This document shows positions 27,046 through 34,766 of a DNA stretch of 64,000 nt, in pieces. Where the stretch lies: assembly GCA_963787675.1 (NCBI GenBank), contig CAWBDV010000005.1, positions 124,001 through 188,000 of the forward strand, in the 5' to 3' direction. The position numbers were made by a program, and so were the translations under genes. The stretch is from JAJPKK01 sp963787675. GTDB lineage: Bacteria; Pseudomonadota; Alphaproteobacteria; Rhizobiales; Xanthobacteraceae. Within the stretch, counting starts at the first letter, position 1, and every line of letters starts with the position of its first letter. Under the pieces are notes generated by a model, which was not told the origin of the DNA, made no database searches, and saw only the letters and a list, made by a program, of their open reading frames with translations.

Positions 27046-27513
27046 TTAGGCGGCGACTTTGGTCTCGATGACCTTGCCGTTACCGGAATTGATGCGGATG
27101 GTACGGGGCTTCATGGCCTCCGGAAGCTCGCGCACCAGATCGACGTGCAGCAATCCGTTCTGGAGTACCGCGGACCTTACCTCGACATGATCGGCGAGGC
27201 GGAACACGCGCTCGAACGCACGAGCTGCGATGCCCTGATAGAGCACTTCCGTCTTGGGGGCGGCGTCAGTTTTGACCTGCTTCTCGCCCTTCACGGTGAG
27301 CGTGTTTTCCTTGGCTTCGATCGAGAGCTCAGACTCCGAGAAACCAGCAACCGCGATGGTCACCCGATAGGCGTCATCACCGGTGCGCTCGATATTGTAG
27401 GGCGGATAAGGCGACCCGCTGCCTTCGAAGCCCGATGCCTGGTCGAGAAGCGAGAACAGGCGGTCGAAGCCAACGGTGGAACGATAAAGCGGGGAAAGAT
27501 CAAACGTGCGCAT
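27046..27513 (-). CDS. hspA: Small heat-shock protein, Hsp20/IbpA family
   Basis: A 155-residue alpha-crystallin-type chaperone that holds unfolding proteins. The N-terminal MRTFDLSPLYRSTVGFDRLF and the crystallin domain (about 33-130, YPPYNIERTGDDAYRVTIAV) are followed by ENTLTVKGEK, YQGIAARAFERVFRLADHV and the C-terminal extension. This matches class A Hsp20 proteins of Bradyrhizobium. A strong ribosome-binding site (AAGGAGGAT) lies six bases upstream, masked by a ROSE-like thermometer, and a terminator follows. The gene symbol is a family-level choice, since several hsp paralogues exist in related genomes. Confidence 0.9.
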   Translation of the reverse strand: MRTFDLSPLYRSTVGFDRLFSLLDQASGFEGSGSPYPPYNIERTGDDAYRVTIAVAGFSESELSIEAKENTLTVKGEKQVKTDAAPKTEVLYQGIAARAFERVFRLADHVEVRSAVLQNGLLHVDLVRELPEAMKPRTIRINSGNGKVIETKVAA

Positions 27514-27597
27514 GGCATATCCTCCTTAAAGCGACATGCAGGCGTCCGCCCAGATGGGCCGGACAGGGTACGTGCAGCCAGGATTGGCCTGCACGAC
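27514..27597 (-). promoter_or_regulatory. ROSE-type RNA thermometer in the hsp20 5' leader
   Basis: Read on the minus strand, the leader folds into three consecutive hairpins. Hairpin I is 27595-27571 (CGTGCAGGCCA pairing with TGGCTGCACG, one bulge). Hairpin II is 27564-27544 (GTCCGGCCCA pairing with TGGGCGGAC, one bulged G). Hairpin III is 27534-27519, in which the TCGCT pentamer faces the Shine-Dalgarno AAGGAGGAT. The U(U/C)GCU motif opposite the Shine-Dalgarno and the preceding bulged hairpins are the defining features of ROSE elements that repress small heat-shock genes at low temperature in Bradyrhizobium and relatives. Confidence 0.82.
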
Positions 27598-27600
27598 CAA

Positions 27601-27630
27601 AGATGTAGGAGGCGATTTCAGCCGTTCAAG
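27601..27630 (-). promoter_or_regulatory. Heat-shock (sigma-32-like) promoter of hsp20
   Basis: On the minus strand CTTGAA (27630-27625) is followed after 15 bases by CCTACATCT (27609-27601). This resembles the sigma-32 consensus CTTGAA-N13/14-CCCCATNT, though the spacing is slightly long. Transcription would start near 27596, giving a leader of about 84 bases that exactly contains the ROSE hairpins. Confidence 0.5.
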
Positions 27631-27768
27631 AGCCCTCCCCTGGAACCGTTGAGATGGTGCAAGCTGCATGCGGTTTCTATTTGAGCGCGGCCATCGATTC
27701 CGTTAATCGATCAATCGCGGACACCGGCTGCATCGGCCGCGCGCCGCGATGTGGTCCGCCTTGTTCGC

Positions 27769-28713
27769 ATGAAGCTCCTCTCCATTCCTGCCAACCCGGT
27801 GCCGGAAGGCGCCGTCACCGGCATGTTGAAAACACCTGACGGCGCATTGGTCCGGTTTGCGCGGTGGCCGCCGCCGCAGGGCCGCAAAGGGACCGTTTGC
27901 ATCTTCCAGGGCCGCACCGAGTTCATCGAGAAATATTTCGAAATCGTGCGCGAACTCAACGCACGCGGCTTTGCGGTCGCGACCCTCGATTGGCGTGGCC
28001 AGGGCGGCTCCGAGCGGCTGTTGCGCGACGCGCGCAAAGGCCACGTGACCAGCTTCTCCAAATACGCCATCGACCTCGATACCTTCATGAGCGAGGTCGT
28101 TCTGCCGGATTGCCCGCCGCCGCTGTTTGCGCTCGCCCACTCCATGGGAGCCTCGATCCTGCTGCGCGCGGCCTCCTCCGGCCGTCGATGGTTCGACCGC
28201 ATGGTGCTGATCGCCCCCATGATCAAGCTCGCCAACATCCGCCTGATCTCGGTGGCGCCGCCGCTGATACGGACCATGCGAATTCTCGGAATGGGCAGTT
28301 CCTACGTGCCGGGCGGCAGCCCGCTCAGTCCATCGATGCTGCCGTTTCTCAATAATCCCGTCACGTCCGATCCAGTCCGTCACGCACGGACGGCCGCGAT
28401 CCTCAATACCGAGCCGGGGCTTGCGATCGGTGCCCCGACGGTCGCGTGGCTCGACAGCGCCTTCGGCGTCATGACCGAGTTCTCAGTCCCGAGCTTTCCG
28501 GCCAAGCTGCGCCAGCCGCTCTTGATCCTGGCATGCGGACGCGACCGTCTCGTCTCGACCGCCGCCATCGAGGATTTCGGGGCGCGGCTTCGCGTCGGCT
28601 CCTACCTCATCGTTCCGGGAGCGCAGCACGAATTGATGATGGAGCAGGAGGTCTTCCGCGAGCAGTTCTGGGCCGCCTTCGATGCCTTCGTTCCGGGGAC
28701 GCCCGCATTCTGA
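27769..28713 (+). CDS. Alpha/beta hydrolase, lysophospholipase/monoacylglycerol lipase-like
   Basis: A 314-residue serine hydrolase (Hydrolase_4 type, PldB-like). The catalytic serine is in the elbow LAHSMGASILLRAA, the acid in LLILACGRDRLVST, and the histidine in VPGAQHELMME. GRTEFIEKYFEIVRELNARG and TLDWRGQGGSERLL are typical of the lysophospholipase L2 group. No signal peptide is visible, so it is probably cytoplasmic or membrane-associated. ATG 27769 is chosen, while GTG 27751 is also in frame. It converges with the inositol-phosphatase-family gene. Confidence 0.82.
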   Translation: MKLLSIPANPVPEGAVTGMLKTPDGALVRFARWPPPQGRKGTVCIFQGRTEFIEKYFEIVRELNARGFAVATLDWRGQGGSERLLRDARKGHVTSFSKYAIDLDTFMSEVVLPDCPPPLFALAHSMGASILLRAASSGRRWFDRMVLIAPMIKLANIRLISVAPPLIRTMRILGMGSSYVPGGSPLSPSMLPFLNNPVTSDPVRHARTAAILNTEPGLAIGAPTVAWLDSAFGVMTEFSVPSFPAKLRQPLLILACGRDRLVSTAAIEDFGARLRVGSYLIVPGAQHELMMEQEVFREQFWAAFDAFVPGTPAF

Positions 28714-28763
28714 TTGATCAGGTTGATCGAACAAAGGAGCGCGGTTGACCCGCCCAGCCGCCG

Positions 28764-29546
28764 TTACGAATTCAGCACGGCGAGAGCAGCCGTATGGACA
28801 CGGCGGTCACCGGCGGCGACGATGCGACCGCCCGCCTCCGGCGGATCGCCGGACCACGTTGTCATGATCCCGCCGGCTCCCAGGATGATCGGGATCAGCG
28901 CCGCAACGTCGTGAGGCTTGAGCTCGGTCTCGATGACGAGATCGACATGGCCAGCCGCGAGCATGCAATAGGAATAGCAGTCGCCACCATAGCGGGAGAG
29001 CCGAACCGCTTCCTCGACCTTGCCGAAGATGGCGCGATCGGCATCGTTCATCAGACGGGGGCTCGTCGTATAGAGGACCGCCTCGCCAAGCGTCGCGCAG
29101 GGCCGCACCACCAGGGCACGATTGCCCGCGGGGCCGCGGTAGTGGGCGGCGAGCCGGTCACCGCTGAAGCGTTCGCCGATGAACGGCTGATGCATCATCC
29201 CGAACACCGGCTGGCCGTTGCGGGTCAGCGCGATCAGCGTGCCCCACGCCGGCATGCCGGAAATGAATGACTTGGTGCCGTCGATGGGATCGAGGACCCA
29301 GACGTACTCGGCCTCCGGGCGTTCCGGGCCGAACTCCTCGCCGAGGATTCCGTGGGCCGGGAATTTCTCGCGGATCATCGCGCGCATCGCGAGTTCCGCC
29401 GCGCGGTCCGCGGCGGTCACGGGGTCGAATGCGCCGCCGCGGCTTTTGTCCTCGATGCTCAGGGTGGTGCGAAAGAACGGCTTGATCGCGTCGCCGGACA
29501 CGGTCGCGAGTTCGTCGATGAAGGCACCAAAATCTACCGCCGCCAT
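28764..29546 (-). CDS. hisN: Inositol monophosphatase-family phosphatase, probably histidinol-phosphatase HisN
   Basis: A 260-residue Mg2+-dependent phosphatase. The metal-binding motifs are visible: FDPVTAADRAAE, GILGEEFG (glutamates), WVLDPIDGTKSFISGMPAWG (DPIDGT) and the late Asp in ETELKPHDVAALIPIILGAGG. The FISGMPAWGTLIAL and LKPHDVAALIPI elements are closer to HisN (histidine biosynthesis, histidinol phosphate to histidinol) than to SuhB. The frame extends upstream, but ATG 29546 (MAAVDFGAFIDELA) fits the family start. The alpha-r8/suhB RNA lies upstream. Inositol-1-phosphatase is the alternative assignment. Confidence 0.82.
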   Translation of the reverse strand: MAAVDFGAFIDELATVSGDAIKPFFRTTLSIEDKSRGGAFDPVTAADRAAELAMRAMIREKFPAHGILGEEFGPERPEAEYVWVLDPIDGTKSFISGMPAWGTLIALTRNGQPVFGMMHQPFIGERFSGDRLAAHYRGPAGNRALVVRPCATLGEAVLYTTSPRLMNDADRAIFGKVEEAVRLSRYGGDCYSYCMLAAGHVDLVIETELKPHDVAALIPIILGAGGIMTTWSGDPPEAGGRIVAAGDRRVHTAALAVLNS

Positions 29547-29979
29547 CCGGCCTCCGGCTGTTGAGCGGCGAGTCCTATATACCGATTCCGGCCGGCGCGC
29601 CCCGCCGCCGGATCGACATCCGGAACATTCGTTCGCCGCGGCGATGGGAGACGAGGAACTCTGGAGGGGCCGCGGCAAACCGATTGCCCGATTCACAACT
29701 TGGGGCGGTAGCTTTCCAGTGCTTCGAGGCCATGCGGTTGTTGCATACCTGGGGGCTTCTCAAGGTTTCCTCCTCGACTGAGCGTTTCCGGCCGCGATGT
29801 CACGCTCCTTGTCGGGCCTGTCTTGGCGGTGGGGGCCTCCAAATACGCTATTGATTCATAATAATATTTTCAGATTTCGGAATGCCGCCAGGAACGGGAT
29901 AATCGTGGCGAGCCGCTGGATTTGATTCGCCACGTCGTCGGCGGTGACCAGAGCCCGAACCGGGCACCATCCGCCCCCT

Positions 29980-30007
29980 TGTTTTTTGTGCGACGCGGTG
30001 GCATATT
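29980..30007 (+). promoter_or_regulatory. Putative promoter of the alpha-r8 small RNA
   Basis: TTGTTT (29980-29985) and CATATT (30002-30007) are separated by 16 bases, resembling a housekeeping promoter. Transcription would start near 30014, just before the 5' hairpin of the RNA. Confidence 0.45.
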
Positions 30008-30013
30008 TTCGCA

Positions 30014-30101
30014 GTGCGGTAGCGCTCACGCGTTACCGCCGCCCTCCTTGGGCGTTTCCTCCCTAGACTTGGGCCGCTGGCAACAGCGGCCCATTTTTCT
30101 T
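30014..30101 (+). ncRNA. Alpha-r8 / suhB-family small RNA (MmgR-like)
   Basis: A 5' hairpin (GCGGTAGCG-CTCA-CGCGTTACCGC, 30016-30039) is followed by an unpaired stretch with TTTCCTCCCT (30055-30064), which I recall as the conserved single-stranded motif of the alphaproteobacterial alpha-r8/suhB RNA family. A GC-rich terminator (30070-30093) with a T-run closes it. Total length is about 88 bases, close to the 77 bases of S. meliloti MmgR. Its neighbour is an inositol-monophosphatase-family gene, as the Rfam name suhB implies. In S. meliloti MmgR limits polyhydroxybutyrate accumulation; the role here is inferred. Confidence 0.72.
30070..30098 (+). terminator. Terminator of the alpha-r8 small RNA
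   Basis: A perfect 9-bp stem TGGGCCGCT / AGCGGCCCA with loop GGCAAC is followed directly by TTTTT. No protein gene ends nearby on this strand, so it must end the small RNA. Confidence 0.85.
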
Positions 30102-30164
30102 GTGGGGATCTTTTCTGGCGCGAGTTGTTCGCGGGGTCGGTTTCAGAAGTCTTGCGCTGAAACG

Positions 30165-31052
30165 CTATTCAGCGGCAGAGCGGTAAGGCCGAAGTTCATA
30201 GAGCGCGATATCGTTCAACTGGTCCGCCAACGTTTCAAGGTCGGCAGCCACCGAGGCGAAGGTCGCGGAGCGTTCGAACCGCCGCTCATCCATGTAAAGC
30301 CCGCGATTGATCTCGAGCTGAACCGAATGCAGGCCCGCGGCCGGGTTCCCGTAGTGCTCGGTGATGAAGCCGCCGGCATACGGCTTATTGCGGCTTACCG
30401 AATAGCCGCGACCGCGCAGCACCTGCTCGATAATATCGGTCACGGCGCCGACGCAGCTCGTGCCATAGCGATCGCCGATGACAATGTCGGCCCGCGGACG
30501 CTCGTCCTTCGGGCCGGCTGCCGAGGGCATCGAGTGGCAATCGACCAGCACGGCCGCGCCGAACTCGCGATGAATACGGGTCACGAGCCGCCGCAGCGCG
30601 CGATGGTAGGGTTTGTAGAGGCCCTCGATCCGGCGAAGCGCGTCATCCACGGGAATGCGCTGGTCGTAGATCTCCTGGGCGTCCCCGACGACGCGGGCCA
30701 CCGTACCAAGTCCGCCGGCGACGCGCATTGAACGCGTATTCGCGAATGACGGCAGCCGCCCCTCGAACATCCGCGGGTCAAGCTCATAGGGTTCGCGGTT
30801 GACGTCGACGAAGCAGCGCGGGAAGTGCGCGCGCATCAGTGGATGGCCGCGCCGCACGACGCCGGCGAGCAGTTCATCGACGAAGCAGTCTTCCGACCGG
30901 CGCAGCGTCGGCAGGTCGAGCCTGGCCGCGGCCAGGAAGGCACGGGGATAAATGCTACCGCTGTGAGGAGAGTTGAACGCGATAGCACCACGGATTTCCG
31001 CGGGCTCGAGTACTTCGAAGGGCGGGTCGAACTCGTTTATCTGCACGTTCAT
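30165..31052 (-). CDS. N-formylglutamate amidohydrolase family protein
   Basis: A 295-residue zinc hydrolase of the HutG/FGase family. FNSPHSGSIYPRAFL supplies the first metal histidine region. EDCFVDELL follows, then VNREPYELDPRMFEGRLPSF, VLVDCHSMPS (Asp/His) and SVQLEINRGLYMDERR near the end. The family releases glutamate from N-formylglutamate in histidine degradation, but no hut genes are adjacent, so the true substrate is open. It is divergent from cpdR, an adjacency I recall as common in Rhizobiales. Confidence 0.85.
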   Translation of the reverse strand: MNVQINEFDPPFEVLEPAEIRGAIAFNSPHSGSIYPRAFLAAARLDLPTLRRSEDCFVDELLAGVVRRGHPLMRAHFPRCFVDVNREPYELDPRMFEGRLPSFANTRSMRVAGGLGTVARVVGDAQEIYDQRIPVDDALRRIEGLYKPYHRALRRLVTRIHREFGAAVLVDCHSMPSAAGPKDERPRADIVIGDRYGTSCVGAVTDIIEQVLRGRGYSVSRNKPYAGGFITEHYGNPAAGLHSVQLEINRGLYMDERRFERSATFASVAADLETLADQLNDIALYELRPYRSAAE

Positions 31053-31245
31053 CCACTCGGTGGGGCCGCGGCGATTCCGCTTTTACGTCCCGGCAGAGAC
31101 CAGGGGAAGAAGGTTCGTGCTCGCGAAGCCCACTTTTATGCCAATTCACCGCATATTTACCAAGAGCATTGCTTATGGAAAGCTATGATTTGGGGCCGAG
31201 GTGTCGCATCGGGCGGTACCCGCCCGAAGCGGGCTGGCGCGGGGC

Positions 31246-31608
31246 ATGACTACTAAAATCCTTCTCGCGGAAGACGATACGGATATGCGGCGCTTTCTCG
31301 TCAAAGCGCTGCAAAACGCAGGCTACGACGTCATCTCTTACGACAACGGGTTGTCCGCCTATCAGCGGCTGCGCGAAGAGCCGTTCGAACTGCTCCTCAC
31401 CGATATCGTGATGCCGGAGATGGACGGCATCGAGCTTGCGCGCCGCGCCGCGGAACTCGACCCGGACATCAAGATCATGTTCATCACCGGGTTTGCCGCC
31501 GTCGCGCTCAATCCCGATTCGTCGGCGCCGAAACAGGCGAAGGTGCTGTCGAAGCCGTTCCACCTGCGCGATCTCGTCACCGAGGTCAGCAAGATGCTGG
31601 CGGCGTGA
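31246..31608 (+). CDS. cpdR: Single-domain response regulator CpdR
   Basis: A 120-residue receiver domain with no output domain. Acidic pocket in ILLAEDDTDMRRFL, phosphoacceptor Asp in LLLTDIVMPEMDGIELA, conserved Thr/Ser region IMFITGFAAVAL, lysine in VLSKPFHLRDLV. The sequence MTTKILLAEDDTDMRRFLVK matches CpdR, which when unphosphorylated recruits substrates to the ClpXP protease and so drives cell-cycle turnover, including CtrA. The frame opens at GTG 31201, but ATG 31246 gives the family N-terminus. A tRNA-Val gene follows. Confidence 0.9.
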   Translation: MTTKILLAEDDTDMRRFLVKALQNAGYDVISYDNGLSAYQRLREEPFELLLTDIVMPEMDGIELARRAAELDPDIKIMFITGFAAVALNPDSSAPKQAKVLSKPFHLRDLVTEVSKMLAA

Positions 31609-31726
31609 TGCCGCGGTGCGAACGCACCATCCGCCGCTCCTGAAATCACCTCAATTCCGATCTTCGTCTTGCTGATCTCGTCTTGCCGCGACCGGCGCGA
31701 GCCGATATAGCATCGCCGGTCCATCC

Positions 31727-31801
31727 GGGCGCGTAGCTCAGCGGTAGAGCACTACCTCGACACGGTAGGGGTCACAGGTTCAATCCCTGTCGCGCCCACC
31801 A
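31727..31801 (+). tRNA. tRNA-Val (anticodon GAC)
   Basis: 75 bases with encoded CCA. Acceptor stem GGGCGCG/CGCGCCC, D arm GCTC-AGCGGTA-GAGC, anticodon stem CTACC/GGTAG, loop TCGACAC giving anticodon GAC (31759-31761), T arm ACAGG-TTCAATC-CCTGT. Position 33, nearly always U, reads C in this alignment (31758). Confidence 0.93.
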
Positions 31802-31860
31802 TCCGCCGTCATGATTCCGACTTCACCGCCAGTTTCACGGCCAGGCGGCGGAAGAAAACG

Positions 31861-33003
31861 ATGGAGGCGGCGCGCCGTAGCAGCTGCATGACGCGAATCG
31901 TCATCGAAGAGGACCACTTCCTCAAGATCATACCGGTCGTGCTTGATCCCGCGACGGCAGAGCCGCACCGCCGCGCTGTGGCGGAATTCTTCGCCCACGA
32001 CGACCCTGATTTCCTCGGATGGTGCGAACGCCTGCAGCAACGGTTGCCAGGGCTTTTTCCTGCGACCGTCGAATTCGCGGTCGACGAGGCGGACCTTGCG
32101 GCAAAGTCCGCCGACGCCGACGGCATCGTGGTCGAGGGCTTTCGCGTCGACGACGCCCTGCTCGCCGGCGCGCCCCGTCTCGCCATCGTCCACAAGTTCG
32201 GCACCATCACGACGAACATCGATGCCGCCGCCTGCGCGCGCCGCGGCGTCGAGGTCGCGACGCTGCGCCGACACGTCAACATCGCGGTCGCCGAACAGGC
32301 CTGCGCGTTCCTGCTGGCGCTCGCGAAGCGGATCGGCGAACTCAACGGGGTTGTCGAGGAGACGGCGCTGCGCGCTGCCGGATACAAGGTGCGGCCACGC
32401 CAATCGCGCTACATCGGTTACTCGAACTTCGCCGGGATTACCGGGCTTAAGACCGTGTTCGGCGCGACCCTCGGCATCATCGGCTTCGGCGAGGTTGGGC
32501 GCGAAGTGGCGCGGCGCATGCGCGCCTTCGAGATGGAACTCGTCTATTTCCAGCGGCGCCGCGCCGACGCTGCCGTCGAGCGGGAATTCGGCGCGCGCTA
32601 CCTGCCGCTCAACGACCTAATGGCGGAGGCGGATTATGTGCTGGTGCAACTGCCGCTCACCGAAGAGACGCGCGGCCTCGTTGGCCGCGAGGCGCTTGCC
32701 CATCTCAAGCCGGGCGCAGCGTTGATCGATGTCGCGCGCGCCGAATTGATCGATCGCGACGCGCTAATCGTCGCTCTTGATGAAGGTTGCGTCGGCGGTC
32801 TCGGGCTCGACGTTCTCTACACCGAGCCCACCGATCCCGCCGAACCGCTGCTGCGCTATCGCGACCGCAACGTCATTCTGATGCCCCACACCGCGATCGG
32901 ATCACGCGCAAACGCGCTGCACGACGTCGAAACGCTGTGCGTCAATCTCTGGCGCGCCATCGCCAAGCGGCACCCTTCACCCCTTGCTAGCGGGAAGAGG
33001 TGA
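31861..33003 (+). CDS. D-2-hydroxyacid dehydrogenase family protein (NAD-binding)
   Basis: 380 residues as opened at ATG 31861; ATG 31888 (MTRIVIEEDHFLK) is a likely alternative. The N-terminal substrate domain is followed by the NAD-binding motif TLGIIGFGEVGREVARRM. Catalytic residues are visible: Arg in GAALIDVARAELID, Glu in GLDVLYTEPTDPAEPLL, His in ILMPHTAIGSR. Relatives include phosphoglycerate, lactate and formate dehydrogenases; the substrate is unknown. The last residues (HPSPLASGKR) are encoded by a CCCCTTGCTAGCGGGAAGAGG stretch resembling dispersed intergenic repeats, so the true C-terminus may have been altered by one. Confidence 0.82.
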   Translation: MEAARRSSCMTRIVIEEDHFLKIIPVVLDPATAEPHRRAVAEFFAHDDPDFLGWCERLQQRLPGLFPATVEFAVDEADLAAKSADADGIVVEGFRVDDALLAGAPRLAIVHKFGTITTNIDAAACARRGVEVATLRRHVNIAVAEQACAFLLALAKRIGELNGVVEETALRAAGYKVRPRQSRYIGYSNFAGITGLKTVFGATLGIIGFGEVGREVARRMRAFEMELVYFQRRRADAAVEREFGARYLPLNDLMAEADYVLVQLPLTEETRGLVGREALAHLKPGAALIDVARAELIDRDALIVALDEGCVGGLGLDVLYTEPTDPAEPLLRYRDRNVILMPHTAIGSRANALHDVETLCVNLWRAIAKRHPSPLASGKR

Positions 33004-33032
33004 GCGGGAGCGCGGGTCAACCGCTTCCAATC

Positions 33033-34022
33033 TCAATTCGCACGCAGGCCCGTCGCGGCGACAAGGTCGCGCCACTTGTCGATTTCGCGGCGAATGCGCG
33101 CGCCGAGTTCCTCAGGCGTCGATGGCTCGCTTTCCATTCCCTGCGCATCAAGCGCAGCAATGGTGTCGGGTGCCGCGAGAACCGCTGCGGTTTCGCGGTT
33201 GAGCCGCGCGATGACGGCGGGCGGCGTCGCGGCCGGAGCAACGATTGCCATCCATAGCGACGCCTCGTAGCCGCGCAGGCCGGCTTCGTCGAGCGTCGGC
33301 ACGTCGGGCAGCGAGGCCGAGCGGCGTAGGCTGGTGACCGCGAGCGGGCGCACCTGTCCCGACCGGATGAACGGCAAGGTCGGCGCGAGGGTGCCGAACT
33401 GCATCTCGATGCGTCCCTCGGTGAGGTCGAGCACGGCCTGGCCGGAGCTGCGATACGGCACCTCGGTCAATTCGACGCGGGCCATATGCGCGAAGAGGGC
33501 GCCGGCGAGATGGGCGAGGCTGGCGGGACCGGCCGAGGCGTAGTTGAGCGCGCCCGGCTTGGCGCGCGCGAGCGCGATCAACTCGCCGACCGATTTGGCC
33601 GGCAGTCCGGCGTAGACCGCAAGCACATAGGGCGCGGCGCCGATCATGCTCACGGGGGCAAAATCGGCGACGGGATTATAGGAGAGGTTCGCGTTGAGGC
33701 TCGCGGCGAGCGCATGGGTGCTCAACGTCGCGATCCCGAAGGTGTAGCCGTCCGGTGCTGCGTGTGCGAGCGCCTCGGCGCCAATGCCGCCGCTCGCGCC
33801 GGAGCGATTATCGATGATGACTTGCGCACCCAGCCGCAGCGCAAGCTTCTGCGCCACGATCCGCGCCACGATGTCGGTCGAACTGCCGGCCGGGAACGGC
33901 ACGATCAGCCGCACCGGCTTCTCCGGCCAGCGTGCGGCCGCGTCCTGGGCCCGGGCCGGCGCCGCCAAGGGCAGCGCGATCGCCAGCACGACCGAAATCC
34001 CCAATACGAGACGCAGCATCAT
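33033..34022 (-). CDS. TctC/Bug-family periplasmic substrate-binding protein
   Basis: A 329-residue secreted binding protein. Signal peptide (MMLRLVLGISVVLAIALPLA, cleaved near ARAQD). Family motifs: WPEKPVRLIVPFPAGSSTDI, VIIDNRSGASGGIGAEALAHA, the central LNYASAGPASLAHLAGALF, and the C-terminal LARLNRETAAVLA-like region. Members of the tripartite tricarboxylate transporter family capture carboxylates such as citrate or terephthalate. There are no tctA/tctB membrane genes nearby, so it is one of the many orphan Bug proteins. Confidence 0.88.
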   Translation of the reverse strand: MMLRLVLGISVVLAIALPLAAPARAQDAAARWPEKPVRLIVPFPAGSSTDIVARIVAQKLALRLGAQVIIDNRSGASGGIGAEALAHAAPDGYTFGIATLSTHALAASLNANLSYNPVADFAPVSMIGAAPYVLAVYAGLPAKSVGELIALARAKPGALNYASAGPASLAHLAGALFAHMARVELTEVPYRSSGQAVLDLTEGRIEMQFGTLAPTLPFIRSGQVRPLAVTSLRRSASLPDVPTLDEAGLRGYEASLWMAIVAPAATPPAVIARLNRETAAVLAAPDTIAALDAQGMESEPSTPEELGARIRREIDKWRDLVAATGLRAN

Positions 34023-34113
34023 TTGCTCCTGCGCGCACTCTAGAACGATTGGCCGCAGTGCTTAATTGGAAAAGCGGGGCACGTCACCGCCAAGCATGTT
34101 GGGAGATTTTGCC

Positions 34114-34731
34114 ATGAAGATCGCGATCGTTGGTGCCGGCAATGTCGGCAAGGCGCTTGGGTCCAAGCTGTCGAGCAAACACGAGATCCTGTACGCGGTC
34201 CGCGATCCCGCCAAAGCCGCGGGAACGACCGGTCAGGGCGCACAAGTCGTGCCGCTGTCGGCGGCAGCCTCGGCTGACGTGTTGATCGTGACGACGCCGT
34301 ACGAAGCGGCAGTGCCGGCGCTCAAGGCGTCCGGCAACATCAACGGCAAGGTCGTGATCGACGCCACGAACCCGCTAACGCGCGGCCCGACTGGCCTCTC
34401 GCTCTCTCTTGGGTTCGATCGTTCCGCGGCCGAAGAGATTGCGCATCAGGTGCCGGGCATCAGGGTCTACAAGGCGTTCAACCAGACCGGCTTCGGCAAC
34501 ATGGAGCATCCCGAGCGGTATGCGACGCAGCCCGTCATGTTCGTTGTCGGCGATGATGCAGCCGGCAAAACGACCGTCCTCGGCATCGTCACCGACGCCG
34601 GCTTTGCAGCGGTTGACGCCGGCCCGCTCGAACGCGCGCGGCTCCTCGAACCGCTGGCGATGTTGTGGATCAGCCTCGCCTTCAGCGGCATGGGCCGCGA
34701 TTTCGCCTTCGCCCTCGTCAAGCCGAAATAG
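34114..34731 (+). CDS. NADPH-dependent F420 reductase-like (NADP oxidoreductase, F420-dependent fold) protein
   Basis: A 205-residue Rossmann protein. The N-terminal motif MKIAIVGAGNVGKALGSKLS is followed by YAVRDPAKA, VLIVTTPYEAAVPALKASG, VVIDATNPLTRGPTGLSLSL and VYKAFNQTGFGNMEHPE. These match the 2-scyllo-inosose/F420H2:NADP reductase-like proteins annotated as NAD(P)-binding domain (F420_oxidored). The NADPH signature is clear, but no F420 biosynthesis genes are seen, so the electron partner is unknown. ATG 34114 fits the fold; the frame opens earlier at 34066. Confidence 0.8.
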   Translation: MKIAIVGAGNVGKALGSKLSSKHEILYAVRDPAKAAGTTGQGAQVVPLSAAASADVLIVTTPYEAAVPALKASGNINGKVVIDATNPLTRGPTGLSLSLGFDRSAAEEIAHQVPGIRVYKAFNQTGFGNMEHPERYATQPVMFVVGDDAAGKTTVLGIVTDAGFAAVDAGPLERARLLEPLAMLWISLAFSGMGRDFAFALVKPK

Positions 34732-34741
34732 TGTGTGATCG

Positions 34742-34766
34742 GGCGGCGACTACGCCGCCTTCTTCT
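34742..34766 (+). terminator. Possible terminator after the F420-reductase-like gene
   Basis: GGCGGCG-ACTA-CGCCGCC followed by TTCTTCT starts 11 bases after the stop. The right arm is shared with the last codons of fba on the other strand (Lys-Lys-Ala-Ala-stop), so the symmetry may be coincidental. Confidence 0.4.

Noticed and set aside
29980..30101. 6S RNA
   Set aside because: There is a terminator and hairpin, but no long closing stem or central bubble. The TTTCCTCCCT motif, size and neighbour fit alpha-r8/suhB better. No 6S RNA follows zapA in this window either.
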